From: JBAZAX01 sp964568625
Lineage (GTDB): Bacteria > Babelota > Babeliae > Babelales > RVW-14
Direction: 5' to 3'
Assembly: GCA_964568625.1 (NCBI GenBank)
Contig: CAZMQG010000001.1
Span: 1 to 64,000, forward strand
DNA length: 64,000 nucleotides
Shown: positions 27,705 to 36,890 of the stretch, one piece after another
Numbering within the stretch: the stretch's first letter is position 1
Layout: every line of letters begins with the position of its first letter
Notes under the pieces: generated by a model
What the model was told of the DNA's origin: nothing
The model's database searches: none
The model's input: only the letters and a program-made list of their open reading frames with translations
Made by a program: the position numbers and the translations under genes

Positions 27705-29006
27705 ATGTTTCATGCGATTAAGCGCGCTCTGTGGGGCGACATTTCAGGAGAAGAGTTCAAACGGTTTGGACTATTATCTCTGACATTTTTGTTCATTATT
27801 GGTACATATTGGTTGATGAGACCTCTAAAAGACGGTCTTTTTATTAAGATTGTTGGCGCAAGCTACATTCCTTGGGCAAAAATTGCATCTTTCCTATTTA
27901 TTGTTCCACTAATTTTGATCTACTCCAAGTTGGTTGACTTAGTCGCAAAACAAAAGCTCTTTTACATTATATGCACATTTTACGCATTACTATTCTTTTT
28001 AATTTCATTTGCTCTAAGACACCCTACTATCGGACTTGCAAACACAGTTCCTGGTGCAGATAGACTTCTTGGTTGGATTATATATCTTTCAATCGAAAGT
28101 TTTGGTTCTTTAGTAGTTGCGTTATTTTGGTCATTTGTTGCAAGTTCAACAGATACGTCATCTGCTAAAAAAGGTTATGCCCTAATTATTTCAGGCGCAC
28201 AACTTGGTTCTATTGCCGGACCATTTTTGGCAAGTAATGCAAAAAGCTTTGGAATGCCTTTGTTAACAATTTTTGTTGCAATCGGAATCCTAATTGTTCC
28301 TATGCTCATCAAATTGTTTATCACAGTTAACCCAAGCGCAGCTGAAGTAGCCCCTACTTCAACAGAAAAGAAAACCGGAATTATTGAAGGATTAAAACTT
28401 CTTCTAACAAGACCATATTTGGCAGGTATTCTTGGCGTTGCAACATTGTACGAAATTATCGGAACAATCATCGACTATCAAATGAAGATGTCAGCTGAAC
28501 AGGCTTTCCCTACCCCAGAAGCAATCACACAATTCCTTGGAAACTTTGGTATGGCTGCCAACAGCTTGGCACTTGTATTTGCATTAGTTGGAACAAGCTT
28601 TTTCATCAGAAAGTTTGGGTTAACATTCTGCTTAGTTGCATTCCCAGTAACAATCGGAATCGTTGTTGGATGTGTATGGGCAATTCCAGGAATCTGGGTA
28701 TTGTTTGGAGCAATGGTTGCAATCAAGGGATTGAGCTATGCATTAAATAATCCATGCAAAGAAATTATGTACATCCCAACAAGTAAAGATGCTAAATTCA
28801 AAGCAAAAGGTTGGATTGATATGTTTGGTGGAAGATCCGCAAAAGCAGCCGGATCAGGCATCAACGCATTCTTTACAACTTTGTCAGAATTAATGTTCTT
28901 CGGTTCAATCATCTCTCTTGGAATCGTAGGAATCTGGATTGTAGTTGCATTGTATGTCGGTAAGACAAACAAAAAACTTACAGAATCAGGTACTATTATT
29001 AGCTAA
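27705..29006 (+). CDS. ATP/ADP translocase (NTT/TLC family)
   Basis: A 433-residue membrane carrier with about eleven to twelve hydrophobic segments. The N-terminus fits the NTT family: EEFKRFGLLSLTFLFIIGTY then WLMRPLKDGLFIK (the R-PLKD/LRDTKD signature). The conserved late motif ALNNPCKEIMYIPTSKDAKF followed by KAKGWIDMFGGRSAKAAGS is highly characteristic. These carriers exchange host ATP for bacterial ADP in obligate intracellular bacteria and are the clearest sign of an energy-parasitic life. It is slightly shorter than the usual ~500 residues. It has a strong ribosome site, its own terminator and few rare-looking codons in its second half, suggesting high expression. Substrate specificity (ATP/ADP versus other nucleotides) cannot be read from sequence. 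Confidence 0.93.
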   Translation: MFHAIKRALWGDISGEEFKRFGLLSLTFLFIIGTYWLMRPLKDGLFIKIVGASYIPWAKIASFLFIVPLILIYSKLVDLVAKQKLFYIICTFYALLFFLISFALRHPTIGLANTVPGADRLLGWIIYLSIESFGSLVVALFWSFVASSTDTSSAKKGYALIISGAQLGSIAGPFLASNAKSFGMPLLTIFVAIGILIVPMLIKLFITVNPSAAEVAPTSTEKKTGIIEGLKLLLTRPYLAGILGVATLYEIIGTIIDYQMKMSAEQAFPTPEAITQFLGNFGMAANSLALVFALVGTSFFIRKFGLTFCLVAFPVTIGIVVGCVWAIPGIWVLFGAMVAIKGLSYALNNPCKEIMYIPTSKDAKFKAKGWIDMFGGRSAKAAGSGINAFFTTLSELMFFGSIISLGIVGIWIVVALYVGKTNKKLTESGTIIS

Positions 29007-29031
29007 GTTAGCTAATTGATAGCAAAATTTT

Positions 29032-29069
29032 AGGGCAGAGAAATCGTAAATGAAATCTCTGCCCTTTTT
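29032..29069 (+). terminator. Terminator of the translocase gene
   Basis: A 10-bp stem AGGGCAGAGA/TCTCTGCCCT is followed by TTTTTC. The 14-base loop is long, but the stem is perfect. Confidence 0.85.
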
Positions 29070-29089
29070 CTATGTTATAAAAAAATAAC

Positions 29090-29932
29090 TTATATTTCCA
29101 AAAATTTATGCCACTTTTCAAGTTCGCTAATCTGGCCATTTTCAGCCAAAACTTTGATTCTCAATAAAAGTGATTCTAACATTAGCGATCTTCTATTGTT
29201 CATTTGCCCCAATAAAACGGAAACCTTAGTCGTTAACGATTCAGGAATGTCATTAAAATAAATCGAGTTTCCCCATGCCCCTAAGCAGTACCTCCATACG
29301 GATTTTGAACACACACTAATCCACTCAGATGAAACTTTATCCCATTTATCTCTCGCATATTGCAACCTATTAACAGAACTAAAAACTTGCCCAAAAGTTA
29401 TATAATATTCGTCAAAACAAATTTTTTGATTCCATTTCTCCAAACAATCAACTCGACTTTTTAACTTATCTCCGAACTCTTTATGTATCCATATTGAATT
29501 ATGCGGATAAAAACCAAATTCACAACAAATATCCGTATCAATACGCGATTTAATTCTAAAAAGCATTAGACTTTTAAATGCCTCTAATTTTGAATTTAAA
29601 TCTAAATTCACGTTTGGATTTTCAGGTAATTGCCCATCTTTTTTACCCAAAAATTCGTATGCATAGTCACAATAAGTACGAAATACAAAATAAAGTAAAA
29701 CAGGATGAAAAGAATCAAACGCATGAACTTTTACAAATGACCACAAACCATTTTTATTTTCTTGCAACCAGATTTTGTCTAACTCTTGATACAAAAAAGC
29801 CTGAAGCGATCCATGACTAGATTTACACATGCAACTTAAAAGATCTCCCTGACTGACCCTTTTTTGAGTTGCCATTGGATTTAATAAAGTAAAATATGAT
29901 ATTGCAATAAAAAAAATAATCAAAAATTTCAT
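29090..29932 (-). CDS. Exported protein of unknown function, related to its upstream neighbour
   Basis: A 280-residue protein with a signal peptide (MKFLIIFFIAISYFTLLNP). No known domain recognised. It is Cys- and Trp-rich for this genome. Its C-terminal third shares a pattern with the next gene upstream (30034-30852): S-x-VW-x-Y, then IYF, then a helix ending in EKWHKFLEI versus EKWAEFLSL. This suggests that they are distant paralogues. The start has GGAGAG six bases upstream. An 18-bp perfect hairpin lies just before it. Confidence 0.6.
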   Translation of the reverse strand: MKFLIIFFIAISYFTLLNPMATQKRVSQGDLLSCMCKSSHGSLQAFLYQELDKIWLQENKNGLWSFVKVHAFDSFHPVLLYFVFRTYCDYAYEFLGKKDGQLPENPNVNLDLNSKLEAFKSLMLFRIKSRIDTDICCEFGFYPHNSIWIHKEFGDKLKSRVDCLEKWNQKICFDEYYITFGQVFSSVNRLQYARDKWDKVSSEWISVCSKSVWRYCLGAWGNSIYFNDIPESLTTKVSVLLGQMNNRRSLMLESLLLRIKVLAENGQISELEKWHKFLEI

Positions 29933-29944
29933 GGCATTCTCTCC

Positions 29945-29986
29945 AACAGCAGTATAGGCCAGAAGTTCCTGGCCTATACTGCTGTT
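29945..29986. promoter_or_regulatory. Perfect 18-bp hairpin between the two paralogous exported genes
   Basis: Arms 29945-29962 and 29969-29986 are perfect complements around a 6-base loop (AAGTTC). On the minus strand there is no T-run after it; GGAGAG, the ribosome site of the next gene, follows immediately. It may be a transcript-end processing hairpin for the 30034 gene or a translation control of the 29932 gene. Confidence 0.6.
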
Positions 29987-30033
29987 TATTCGAAAAATAA
30001 ATTTATATTAATGCATAAAATTGTTTATGAATC

Positions 30034-30852
30034 TTATATATCTTTATAAGCCAAACTTAAAAATTCTGCCCATTTTTCTTGATTAGATTTTTCGCCAGCA
30101 GCTATCGCTTGCAACTTATTTTTTATTTTTTCAAATGCAGCAATCTTTGCCGCCCCTATAGCTTTGGCGTTTTTTCTATATATATAATCATACTGATTAT
30201 CAACATTTCCAAAATATACAGTATGAGTATAAAGTCCAACCGTACTCAAGCTAGATCCCTGACAAAAATAAACCCAAACATTAGAAGGTAAGCGCATCAA
30301 AATTTTTCCAAGATGGCCCAATGCAGCATTTGCCAATTTACTAAAATCAGAATCTGCTGCAATAATTTGATAATACCAGACATCTTTTACCTTACTTCTA
30401 AACAAATTATAAACAGATACACAACGCTCAGTATCTTCGACGGTTGCTGCCATAATTAGTGAAGCTGCAACATCTACATAAACACGCGCAAGAATAAAAA
30501 TAAATCGTTCTTGCATTTCCTCTAAAACAGATGGTTGTGGAAGACCATTGGCACGCACAGACTCGTAAGCAACTCTACATAAATGGTAGTTCATGCAAAC
30601 ATCTCCGCAATCATTTGCATATTTATTTACCAAATCAAAAACTTGTTTTGTTTCCTCTGCGCCGGAACATAGTCGAATTTGGGCATTTAAAAATTCATAA
30701 CATTGTCCAACACACGGAGCAGTGATTTTTTGTTCTATTTCAGTTAGAGGAAGTTTAGCACCTGATGCATCTTCCTGTTTCTTCTCCATAGAATATGACA
30801 CACAAAAAAACATACTTCCAAAAATTACCGCTGCCAAAAGTTTTTTCAACAT
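30034..30852 (-). CDS. Exported protein of unknown function, paralogue-like
   Basis: A 272-residue protein from ATG 30852, chosen because GGGAG lies five bases upstream and the protein then begins with a textbook signal peptide (MLKKLLAAVIFGSMFFCVSYS); the frame is open five codons further. It is mostly alpha-helical by appearance, with scattered Cys and an Ala-rich C-terminus (AFEKIKNKLQAIAAGEK). No domain recognised; the C-terminal pattern matches the downstream neighbour. The pair probably arose by duplication. Confidence 0.6.
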   Translation of the reverse strand: MLKKLLAAVIFGSMFFCVSYSMEKKQEDASGAKLPLTEIEQKITAPCVGQCYEFLNAQIRLCSGAEETKQVFDLVNKYANDCGDVCMNYHLCRVAYESVRANGLPQPSVLEEMQERFIFILARVYVDVAASLIMAATVEDTERCVSVYNLFRSKVKDVWYYQIIAADSDFSKLANAALGHLGKILMRLPSNVWVYFCQGSSLSTVGLYTHTVYFGNVDNQYDYIYRKNAKAIGAAKIAAFEKIKNKLQAIAAGEKSNQEKWAEFLSLAYKDI

Positions 30853-30978
30853 GACAACTCCCTTCAACGCAAAAACTTATACTCACATACATCGTACAAG
30901 GAGATACCACATTTTGAAAACTTAATGCAATACTAATATTTTTTTATTTTATAAAACATATATACCTACGAAAATATT

Positions 30979-31788
30979 TTAAAAGCCAAGTCTCCTTAAA
31001 ATATCTTGCACACAACGGTGATTAACAATTTTTTGAATATGTGATGAATCTTCAGATTGAGCTTCCTGCATAAGTGGATAATTATGGACAATTAAATCAT
31101 GCGGAATATTTAATTTTAAATAAAAAGATTCATCTTTTTTAACATCAAAAACTTCATATCTTCGGCCAAGTTGATTCCAATCCTGAGGACTAATGGAAGC
31201 AGGAGATATACCATCTACAATTTCTTTAAAAATTTTATAAGAAAACACTCCCAACCCACAATCTTGACCGACCTTGGAATACATTCGACCAAAAGCAAAC
31301 ATTACATCAACAATCCTACGTAAATTTGGAAGATCCCCACTGCTGCGTGCATGAATGTTTCTTTGCGTTAATCGCGCCACCAAAACTTGCAACGGACAGT
31401 GAACAAAGACATATAAAACATTGTAATCTTTCAACTCTTCTTTAAACAAGTTATACCATTTAATATCGTTAATAACAGTATCACATAAAACAAATCGATT
31501 TTTTGTAATAATACAATCTTTTATATTTTTTATTGTGGCACGATGAAGATACTCTTCATCCCAACAATCATCCCCATCCTAGACATCATCAACACTGACA
31601 TATGCCCACTTATTTACTTGTTTTTTTACAACAAATTGCATAAATGACCTAGACAATGATGTTTTTCCGGAACAAGTCGGACCATCTAAAACAATAACAA
31701 GAGGTCGAGTATTCATAGCATTCATAGTGCTAAAAATACTCAACCCTAAATAAATCATTAAACTATGACATATACTAAAAATCTTCAT
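30979..31788 (-). pseudogene. P-loop kinase gene interrupted by one in-frame amber codon
   Basis: One reading frame runs from ATG 31788 to 30979 except for a single TAG at 31579-31581. The N-terminal piece has a signal-like hydrophobic start (IFSICHSLMIYLGLSIF) and a Walker A LDGPTCSGKTSLS, then VSVDDV just before the stop. The frame continues without shift through DGDDCWDEEYLHRATIKNI and FVLCDTVIND to a C-terminal half with FVHCPLQVLVARLTQR, the arginine-bearing lid pattern of chloramphenicol-phosphotransferase/zeta-like kinases. TAG ends other genes here (e.g. 55813, 37757), so genetic recoding is unlikely. It is a recent nonsense allele, a sequencing error or, less likely, read through. 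The frame is open further upstream to 31857, but the ATG at 31788 follows TAGGGA. Confidence 0.75.
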
Positions 31789-31885
31789 GTAATCCCTACA
31801 AAAAATTATAAAACTTGAATAACTTTCAAAAAAATCAATGAAATAGGATGCTACCAAAAATTAATATTAAAAGACAATAATTAAT

Positions 31886-34462
31886 TTAATTTTTACGACG
31901 TAACCAATCTTTCGCTACCTCGATACCTATTATTTTAACTAGCGATAAACCCAATATAATTCCCCATTCTGTAATACTAAGATCAGTCGCCTGAAATAAA
32001 TCTTTTAAAACTGGAACATAAAGAGCACAAAGTTGAAGAACAAATCCTGCGACAACAGCCCAAATAAGCCACATATTGTTAAATAAATCAATTTTGAATA
32101 TGGATTTTTTAAAATTTTTCACTGCAAAAACAAAAAACAAAGCATCACAAGCCAAAGCCGTAAAAATAATCGTTCTAATATGATCTATTGGCATATTAAG
32201 TTTAAGTAAAATAACATACATAGCAAAAAGACCTAAATCAGTAACAAATCCAATTAAGAAAATCATGAATTTCATATCATAATTCAATATTGGCTCATAT
32301 TTTGAACGAGGAGCTTGCCGCATAATATCCTGATCTTCAGGCTCTTTTATAAGAGCAAGATGTGTAAATCCATGCCCAATCATATTTATCCAAAAAATTT
32401 GAGTCGCAAATAGCGGTAATGGAAAACCACATAAAATAGCTCCTGATATCATTACAATTTCACTAAAACTATGCGCCAATAAAAAAACAATAATTTTTCT
32501 TATGTTATTAAAAATAGTTCGGCCTTCTCTAACAGCTGCATCAATTGAAGAAAGGTTATTATCAAGTAATACCATATCTGCAATTTCATGAGCCACATCT
32601 GATCCCGAACCAAGGGCGACACCAATATCTGCCGCTTTCAAAGCCGGAGCATCATTTACACCATCTCCGATCATAGCAACAGCTCTACCGACATTTTTAA
32701 ATGCATTAACAATTCTAATTTTATGCTTTGGTTCAACACGTGCAAAAATTGTTAAATTTTCAATTTGTTGTCCTAACTCTAGATCAGACATTTCATCAAG
32801 TTGCGCCCCCGTAATAACATTTTTCTCTGATGCCGGTAAGCCTGCTTCACTGGCAACACGCATTGCAGTATCTTTATGATCACCGGTCACAACAACAAGC
32901 TTTATACCTGCACATAAAAGTTCTTTAACCGTTTGTTTTGCGTGAGGTCTAAGCGGATCCTTAATCCCAAGTAACCCACAAAATTCAAAATCTGTTAATG
33001 GCTCTTGTATAACATCTGTTTCAAGGTCTTTTGCCGCCACTGCAATCACTCGAAGACCTTGACTTACCATAAATTCAGCAATAGCTTTAACTTTGATCAA
33101 ATCATTATTCTGTCTGCAAAATTCAAAAACTTTTTCTTGAGAACCCTTCACAATCATCTTATTCGAACCATCACACTTATTCAAAGTAACCATGTATTTC
33201 AAATCAGATGAAAAAGGAATTTCAGCCAACCGTTTATTTTTCTTCCTAATATCATGAACATTTATGCCCATATGTTGTGCTAAATCTAAAATTGCAAGAT
33301 CCGTTTGATTTCCCTTAAACAAAACATCATCCTGAAGATGTGCATCATTGTTTAAAACTGATAATGTAATTAATTTTTTTAATTCATCTGATTCAATTTT
33401 ATTTGAATAATCAATTACAAAAATTTCACCATTGCCTGTTACTGCATCACTAACAAGCATTTTTCCCTCTGTTAATGTTCCTGTTTTATCAGTACAAATC
33501 ACAGAAACACTTCCCAATGTTTCAGCCGCAACAAGATGTCGAACCAATGCTTTACGTTTTAACATTCGTTGCATCCCAACAGCCAAAATCGCAGTAACGG
33601 TTACAACCAACCCTTCCGGAACTGATGCAACGGCAAGGGCAATTGCAATAGAAATAATCTTATTAAGCTCAATTCCACGCAAAAATCCAACTGCTAAAAC
33701 AAGCGTAGAAATTGAAATCATTAAAACGCTAAGTAACCAAGATAGTTGTAAAATTTGTTCTTGCAGCGGAGTAGCACTTTCTTCCGTTTGCCAAACAAGC
33801 CCCGCAATTTGCCCAAGGTAGGAATGTATGGCAGTTGCAACAACAATACCCTCTGCTTTCCCACTTACCACAAATGTTCCTGATAATGCCATATTTTTTT
33901 GTTCGGCAACAATCTTTGTCTCTTCTATTAAATCCACATTTTTTTCAATAGCTTTTGATTCGCCCGTCAAAATAGACTCATCAAATTTCAAATCAATGGC
34001 TTTTGTTATTCGAATATCAGCAGGAACCTTATCTCCTGCCGATAATAAAATTACATCACCAGGAACTAAAATCTTTGAGTTAATTGTAAAAATTTTTCCA
34101 TCACGCCTAACATTACAAAATTGTGTTTCATAGGCCTTGAGTGTAAATACTGCCCGCTCAGCCTTGTATTCTTGAATAAAACCAACAATCACATTTGCAA
34201 GAGCAGCAATCAAAATAACAACAAAATCCTTTAGCGAATACAATAGTAAACTTGCTATCATTGCAAGAATTAAAATGGCCATTAATGGATTTAAAAATTG
34301 ATTTAGTATTACAATCCAAATACTTGTCGGCTGTTTATGAGGAATTTCATTGTAACCAAAAATATCCAATCGTTGACGAGCATCTTCACTTGATAGCCCA
34401 TTTTGAATATCGGTATTAAAATGTCGAGCAACAGCATCCAAATTCATTTGATAAAAATTCAT
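31886..34462 (-). CDS. P-type Ca2+-transporting ATPase (P2A type)
   Basis: An 858-residue cation pump: N-terminal cytoplasmic domain, ten membrane helices, TGES at 166-169 (actuator), PEGL at 282-285 in helix 4, DKTGTLTEGKM with phosphorylated Asp325, TGDHKDTA, and GDGVNDAPALKAADIG in the hinge. PEGL plus length places it in the SERCA/PMR1-like group that moves Ca2+ (or Mn2+) out of the cytosol. It is single-gene and full length. The exact ion is not certain. Confidence 0.93.
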   Translation of the reverse strand: MNFYQMNLDAVARHFNTDIQNGLSSEDARQRLDIFGYNEIPHKQPTSIWIVILNQFLNPLMAILILAMIASLLLYSLKDFVVILIAALANVIVGFIQEYKAERAVFTLKAYETQFCNVRRDGKIFTINSKILVPGDVILLSAGDKVPADIRITKAIDLKFDESILTGESKAIEKNVDLIEETKIVAEQKNMALSGTFVVSGKAEGIVVATAIHSYLGQIAGLVWQTEESATPLQEQILQLSWLLSVLMISISTLVLAVGFLRGIELNKIISIAIALAVASVPEGLVVTVTAILAVGMQRMLKRKALVRHLVAAETLGSVSVICTDKTGTLTEGKMLVSDAVTGNGEIFVIDYSNKIESDELKKLITLSVLNNDAHLQDDVLFKGNQTDLAILDLAQHMGINVHDIRKKNKRLAEIPFSSDLKYMVTLNKCDGSNKMIVKGSQEKVFEFCRQNNDLIKVKAIAEFMVSQGLRVIAVAAKDLETDVIQEPLTDFEFCGLLGIKDPLRPHAKQTVKELLCAGIKLVVVTGDHKDTAMRVASEAGLPASEKNVITGAQLDEMSDLELGQQIENLTIFARVEPKHKIRIVNAFKNVGRAVAMIGDGVNDAPALKAADIGVALGSGSDVAHEIADMVLLDNNLSSIDAAVREGRTIFNNIRKIIVFLLAHSFSEIVMISGAILCGFPLPLFATQIFWINMIGHGFTHLALIKEPEDQDIMRQAPRSKYEPILNYDMKFMIFLIGFVTDLGLFAMYVILLKLNMPIDHIRTIIFTALACDALFFVFAVKNFKKSIFKIDLFNNMWLIWAVVAGFVLQLCALYVPVLKDLFQATDLSITEWGIILGLSLVKIIGIEVAKDWLRRKN

Positions 34463-34821
34463 ACCATCCCCCGCTAAAGGTTAATTTTAAAAATAAAGCA
34501 CAAATATCTCTTACTATATTTCATATTGAACTTTCAATAAAAAAATATATTTGGCGAATTTCAATTACGTATTTTATCAATGTAATAATCGCATAGGCCT
34601 TTGTATTTTTTACAAATAAGCTCAACATGATACAAGTAATCGTAGCGTAAAGTCAAATTTTTATGGAGATTTTTTTAGCAAGCTATTCGGTTTACTACAA
34701 CACATCAACAGTAGCATGATTTTACTAGCTTTACACTAAAAGAAAGAGCCGCATGTACAAAAACACGCGACTCTTTCTTTTAAGAAATTATTATTTTTTT
34801 ATTTTCTTACCAATTAACTTT
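34463..34821. other. Non-coding spacer of about 360 bases
   Basis: The AT-rich region contains the presumed promoter of the ATPase gene and the terminator at 34741-34782. I see no tRNA, no conserved RNA shape and no small ORF with a ribosome site; a plus-strand 18-codon frame beginning near 34663 lacks one. Confidence 0.6.
34741..34782 (-). terminator. Terminator of the exported nuclease-like gene
   Basis: Arms 34741-34756 and 34763-34778 pair over 16 positions around a 6-base loop. The two imperfect positions are G-U pairs only when transcribed from the minus strand, and TCTTTTAG follows on that strand. It therefore terminates the gene ending at 34822. Confidence 0.85.
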
Positions 34822-35604
34822 TCACTCAAGACTAATATTCTCTCTAAAATCTATTTTATTTTCTACAAGTGTTCTCATAAAATCCGGATCTGCGCTATTT
34901 TTGAAAAACACAATCAATGACTTCTCCGAAAGCATGTTTATTATTCTCTTTAAAGATTCTATGCATTCTTCAGCATCTCTCCCTACCACCCAACTACAAC
35001 TAAAAGTTACCCCTACCTTTGATTTTTTTGAAAAATCGCTCAAAGTAAACACTGACTTCTCTCTATTTTTACCACTGAAGACATGCGAAATACAAAGCTT
35101 ACCACTTTGAATCTTACGCGCAACCCAACGCATCCATTTTAGCGTATCTTTTTCTTTGAGAAATTGAGCTATAGACTTCCCACTTCGTGGAGCAGCACAA
35201 TTTTTGCATTCAATCACAAAATCCGTTGTAACAACATCAAATTCAGTGGTACGAAGCAAAATAGTCTGCTGCCCTAAATTAAACGGAATTTCACTATAAA
35301 AAAAAGCGATCTCTAAATCAAATCCAAGAATATCCTGATGCCCAATACTACGAAGTAAAATATATAAAGCAGATTCCATCTCAAAAAACCGCCCCTCATG
35401 ACCAGAATGTAACAACTTATTAAAACCGGGAAGATGTGAAAATTTGGTTGTGGCAAGCTCTTGTATTGCAACCTCTTGAGTTGAAGCCTCTTGAGTTATA
35501 AAGTTCGGACCCAAAATACTACAAAATAAACCCTGAAAATAAAAAATCGCAGAAGTTATAAAAATAACTCTGCGATTTTCATGTGCTTTAAATTTTGCAA
35601 ACAT
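34822..35604 (-). CDS. Exported PD-(D/E)XK nuclease-like protein
   Basis: A 260-residue protein. Residues 11-32 are hydrophobic (signal peptide or anchor). A Thr/Gln/Glu linker (TQEAS-TQEVA-IQELA, a small internal repeat) leads to the core: FEMESALYILLRSIG (helix with Glu75/77), then EFDVVTTDFVIECKN with Asp123, Glu132 and Lys134. E...D...ExK in this spacing is the PD-(D/E)XK nuclease signature of YraN/Holliday-resolvase-like proteins. Export of such a fold is unusual and points to action outside the cell or on host nucleic acid; this is inference. A GGGAGGG site precedes the ATG. A 10-codon ORF with a perfect ribosome site lies just upstream. Confidence 0.65.
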   Translation of the reverse strand: MFAKFKAHENRRVIFITSAIFYFQGLFCSILGPNFITQEASTQEVAIQELATTKFSHLPGFNKLLHSGHEGRFFEMESALYILLRSIGHQDILGFDLEIAFFYSEIPFNLGQQTILLRTTEFDVVTTDFVIECKNCAAPRSGKSIAQFLKEKDTLKWMRWVARKIQSGKLCISHVFSGKNREKSVFTLSDFSKKSKVGVTFSCSWVVGRDAEECIESLKRIINMLSEKSLIVFFKNSADPDFMRTLVENKIDFRENISLE

Positions 35605-35627
35605 GATCTGCCCTCCCTAAAATTTTA

Positions 35628-35660
35628 TTAACTACCGCCCCCTAATCCATCTAATCCCAT
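35628..35660 (-). CDS. Ten-codon leader ORF with perfect Shine-Dalgarno
   Basis: On the minus strand AAGGAGG is followed after six bases by ATG and the peptide MGLDGLGGGS, then TAA. The stop is 23 bases before the ATG of the nuclease-like gene, whose own site lies in between. The ribosome site is the strongest in the window. Gly/Leu-rich peptides this short may act as regulatory leaders or be a true microprotein; nothing else tells which. Confidence 0.5.
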   Translation of the reverse strand: MGLDGLGGGS

Positions 35661-35846
35661 TATTTTCCTCCTTAAATATTCCAGTTACAACTTACACCTC
35701 AATTTGAGACTAAACTTAAATTGTAAATTACAGCAAGAAAATAATTTTTGGATAAAATTATAAGCAGCCTATTAATAAAAAACCGGCAGATACCCTAACC
35801 CATACAATATATTTCAGGCTTCAAGAAAAAATAGAGCCTAATGATT

Positions 35847-36890
35847 TTATTTAGATTTTTTCAATGCAAACTGACCGCAGCCACCTTCAATATCAACGCC
35901 ATGACTACGTCGAACTGTAACCGTAAAAGATTTTGACTTTAAAAACAGTGCAAAATCATTTATTACTTTTGCTGACGAAGGTTTTGCATCAATCAGAGTT
36001 GTCGGATTATATGGAATCAAATTAAATTTAACCTTAACTTTACTTAAAAGCTTAACCAGTTGCTTTGCATGTTCAATTGTATCATTTATACCTGCCAGCA
36101 TTATATACTCAATTGTTATGCAATCACGTTTGCCAAGCTCAATTTTTTGTAACTCATCTACAAGCTTAGACAATGGAAACGCTTTATTAACCGGCATATA
36201 TTCTGATCTGAGTTTATCATTTGGAAAATGTAGAGAAACGGCAAGATTTACCTCATATTTATTGATAAAGGCAGCAATTCCACGTCCAACACCTGCAGTA
36301 GAAACTGTAATTTTCGATCTGGACAATCCAAAGAAATTTTCATCAAGGAAATTAGCGACTGCTCTTTTGACCGCATCCAAATTTAAAAACGGCTCACCCA
36401 TGCCCATAAATACCACATTGGAAATACGGTCGATAAGCTTGTGCTCTAATGCATATTTTTCGACGGCAAGAAACTGGCCGACAATTTCACCCGCATCAAG
36501 CTTTCTGACAAATCCAATTTCTGAACCTGTTGCACAAAACTTGCACTTAAGCGGACACCCAACCATGCAAGAGACACAAAGAGTAGTACGACTTGGCGCA
36601 ATCATTAAAATAGATTCAATTAAACGACCATCAAATGACTTAAACAAGAATTTATAGGAACCATCTTTTTCGGATTTAACAACTTCCTCAATCTGCGGAA
36701 CAAAAAGACTGAACTTGTCTGATAGCATAACCTGCATATTTTTTGAAAAGCTCGTCATTTTCGAAAAATCAAAAACATGCTTCTTAAAAATCCAATCACA
36801 AAGCTGTGTCATTCTGAATTTTTCAAATCCAAATTCAAGCATTAATTCTTTGAGTTCGTTAAACGTTAAATCTAAAATATTTTTTTTCAT
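35847..36890 (-). CDS. rlmN: 23S rRNA (adenine-2503-C2)/tRNA methyltransferase RlmN
   Basis: A 347-residue radical SAM enzyme. From ATG 36890 the 4Fe-4S cluster cysteines are C112, C116 and C119 in VGCPLKCKFCATG. A GMGEPFLN motif, SLHFPNDKLRSEYMP and the C-terminal DIEGGCGQFA with the catalytic Cys follow. It methylates A2503 of 23S rRNA and A37 of some tRNAs. The frame is open seven codons further to a TTG (36911); the ATG is preferred as it starts the normal family N-terminus. It is a single gene. Confidence 0.94.
   Translation of the reverse strand: MKKNILDLTFNELKELMLEFGFEKFRMTQLCDWIFKKHVFDFSKMTSFSKNMQVMLSDKFSLFVPQIEEVVKSEKDGSYKFLFKSFDGRLIESILMIAPSRTTLCVSCMVGCPLKCKFCATGSEIGFVRKLDAGEIVGQFLAVEKYALEHKLIDRISNVVFMGMGEPFLNLDAVKRAVANFLDENFFGLSRSKITVSTAGVGRGIAAFINKYEVNLAVSLHFPNDKLRSEYMPVNKAFPLSKLVDELQKIELGKRDCITIEYIMLAGINDTIEHAKQLVKLLSKVKVKFNLIPYNPTTLIDAKPSSAKVINDFALFLKSKSFTVTVRRSHGVDIEGGCGQFALKKSK

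Noticed and set aside
31579..31581. Possible reassignment of TAG
   Set aside because: TAG is the natural stop of other genes here (37757 end, 55813 end), so a genome-wide recoding is not supported.
34663..34719. Eighteen-codon plus-strand ORF in the 34.5 kb spacer
   Set aside because: No ribosome site and ordinary AT-rich composition.
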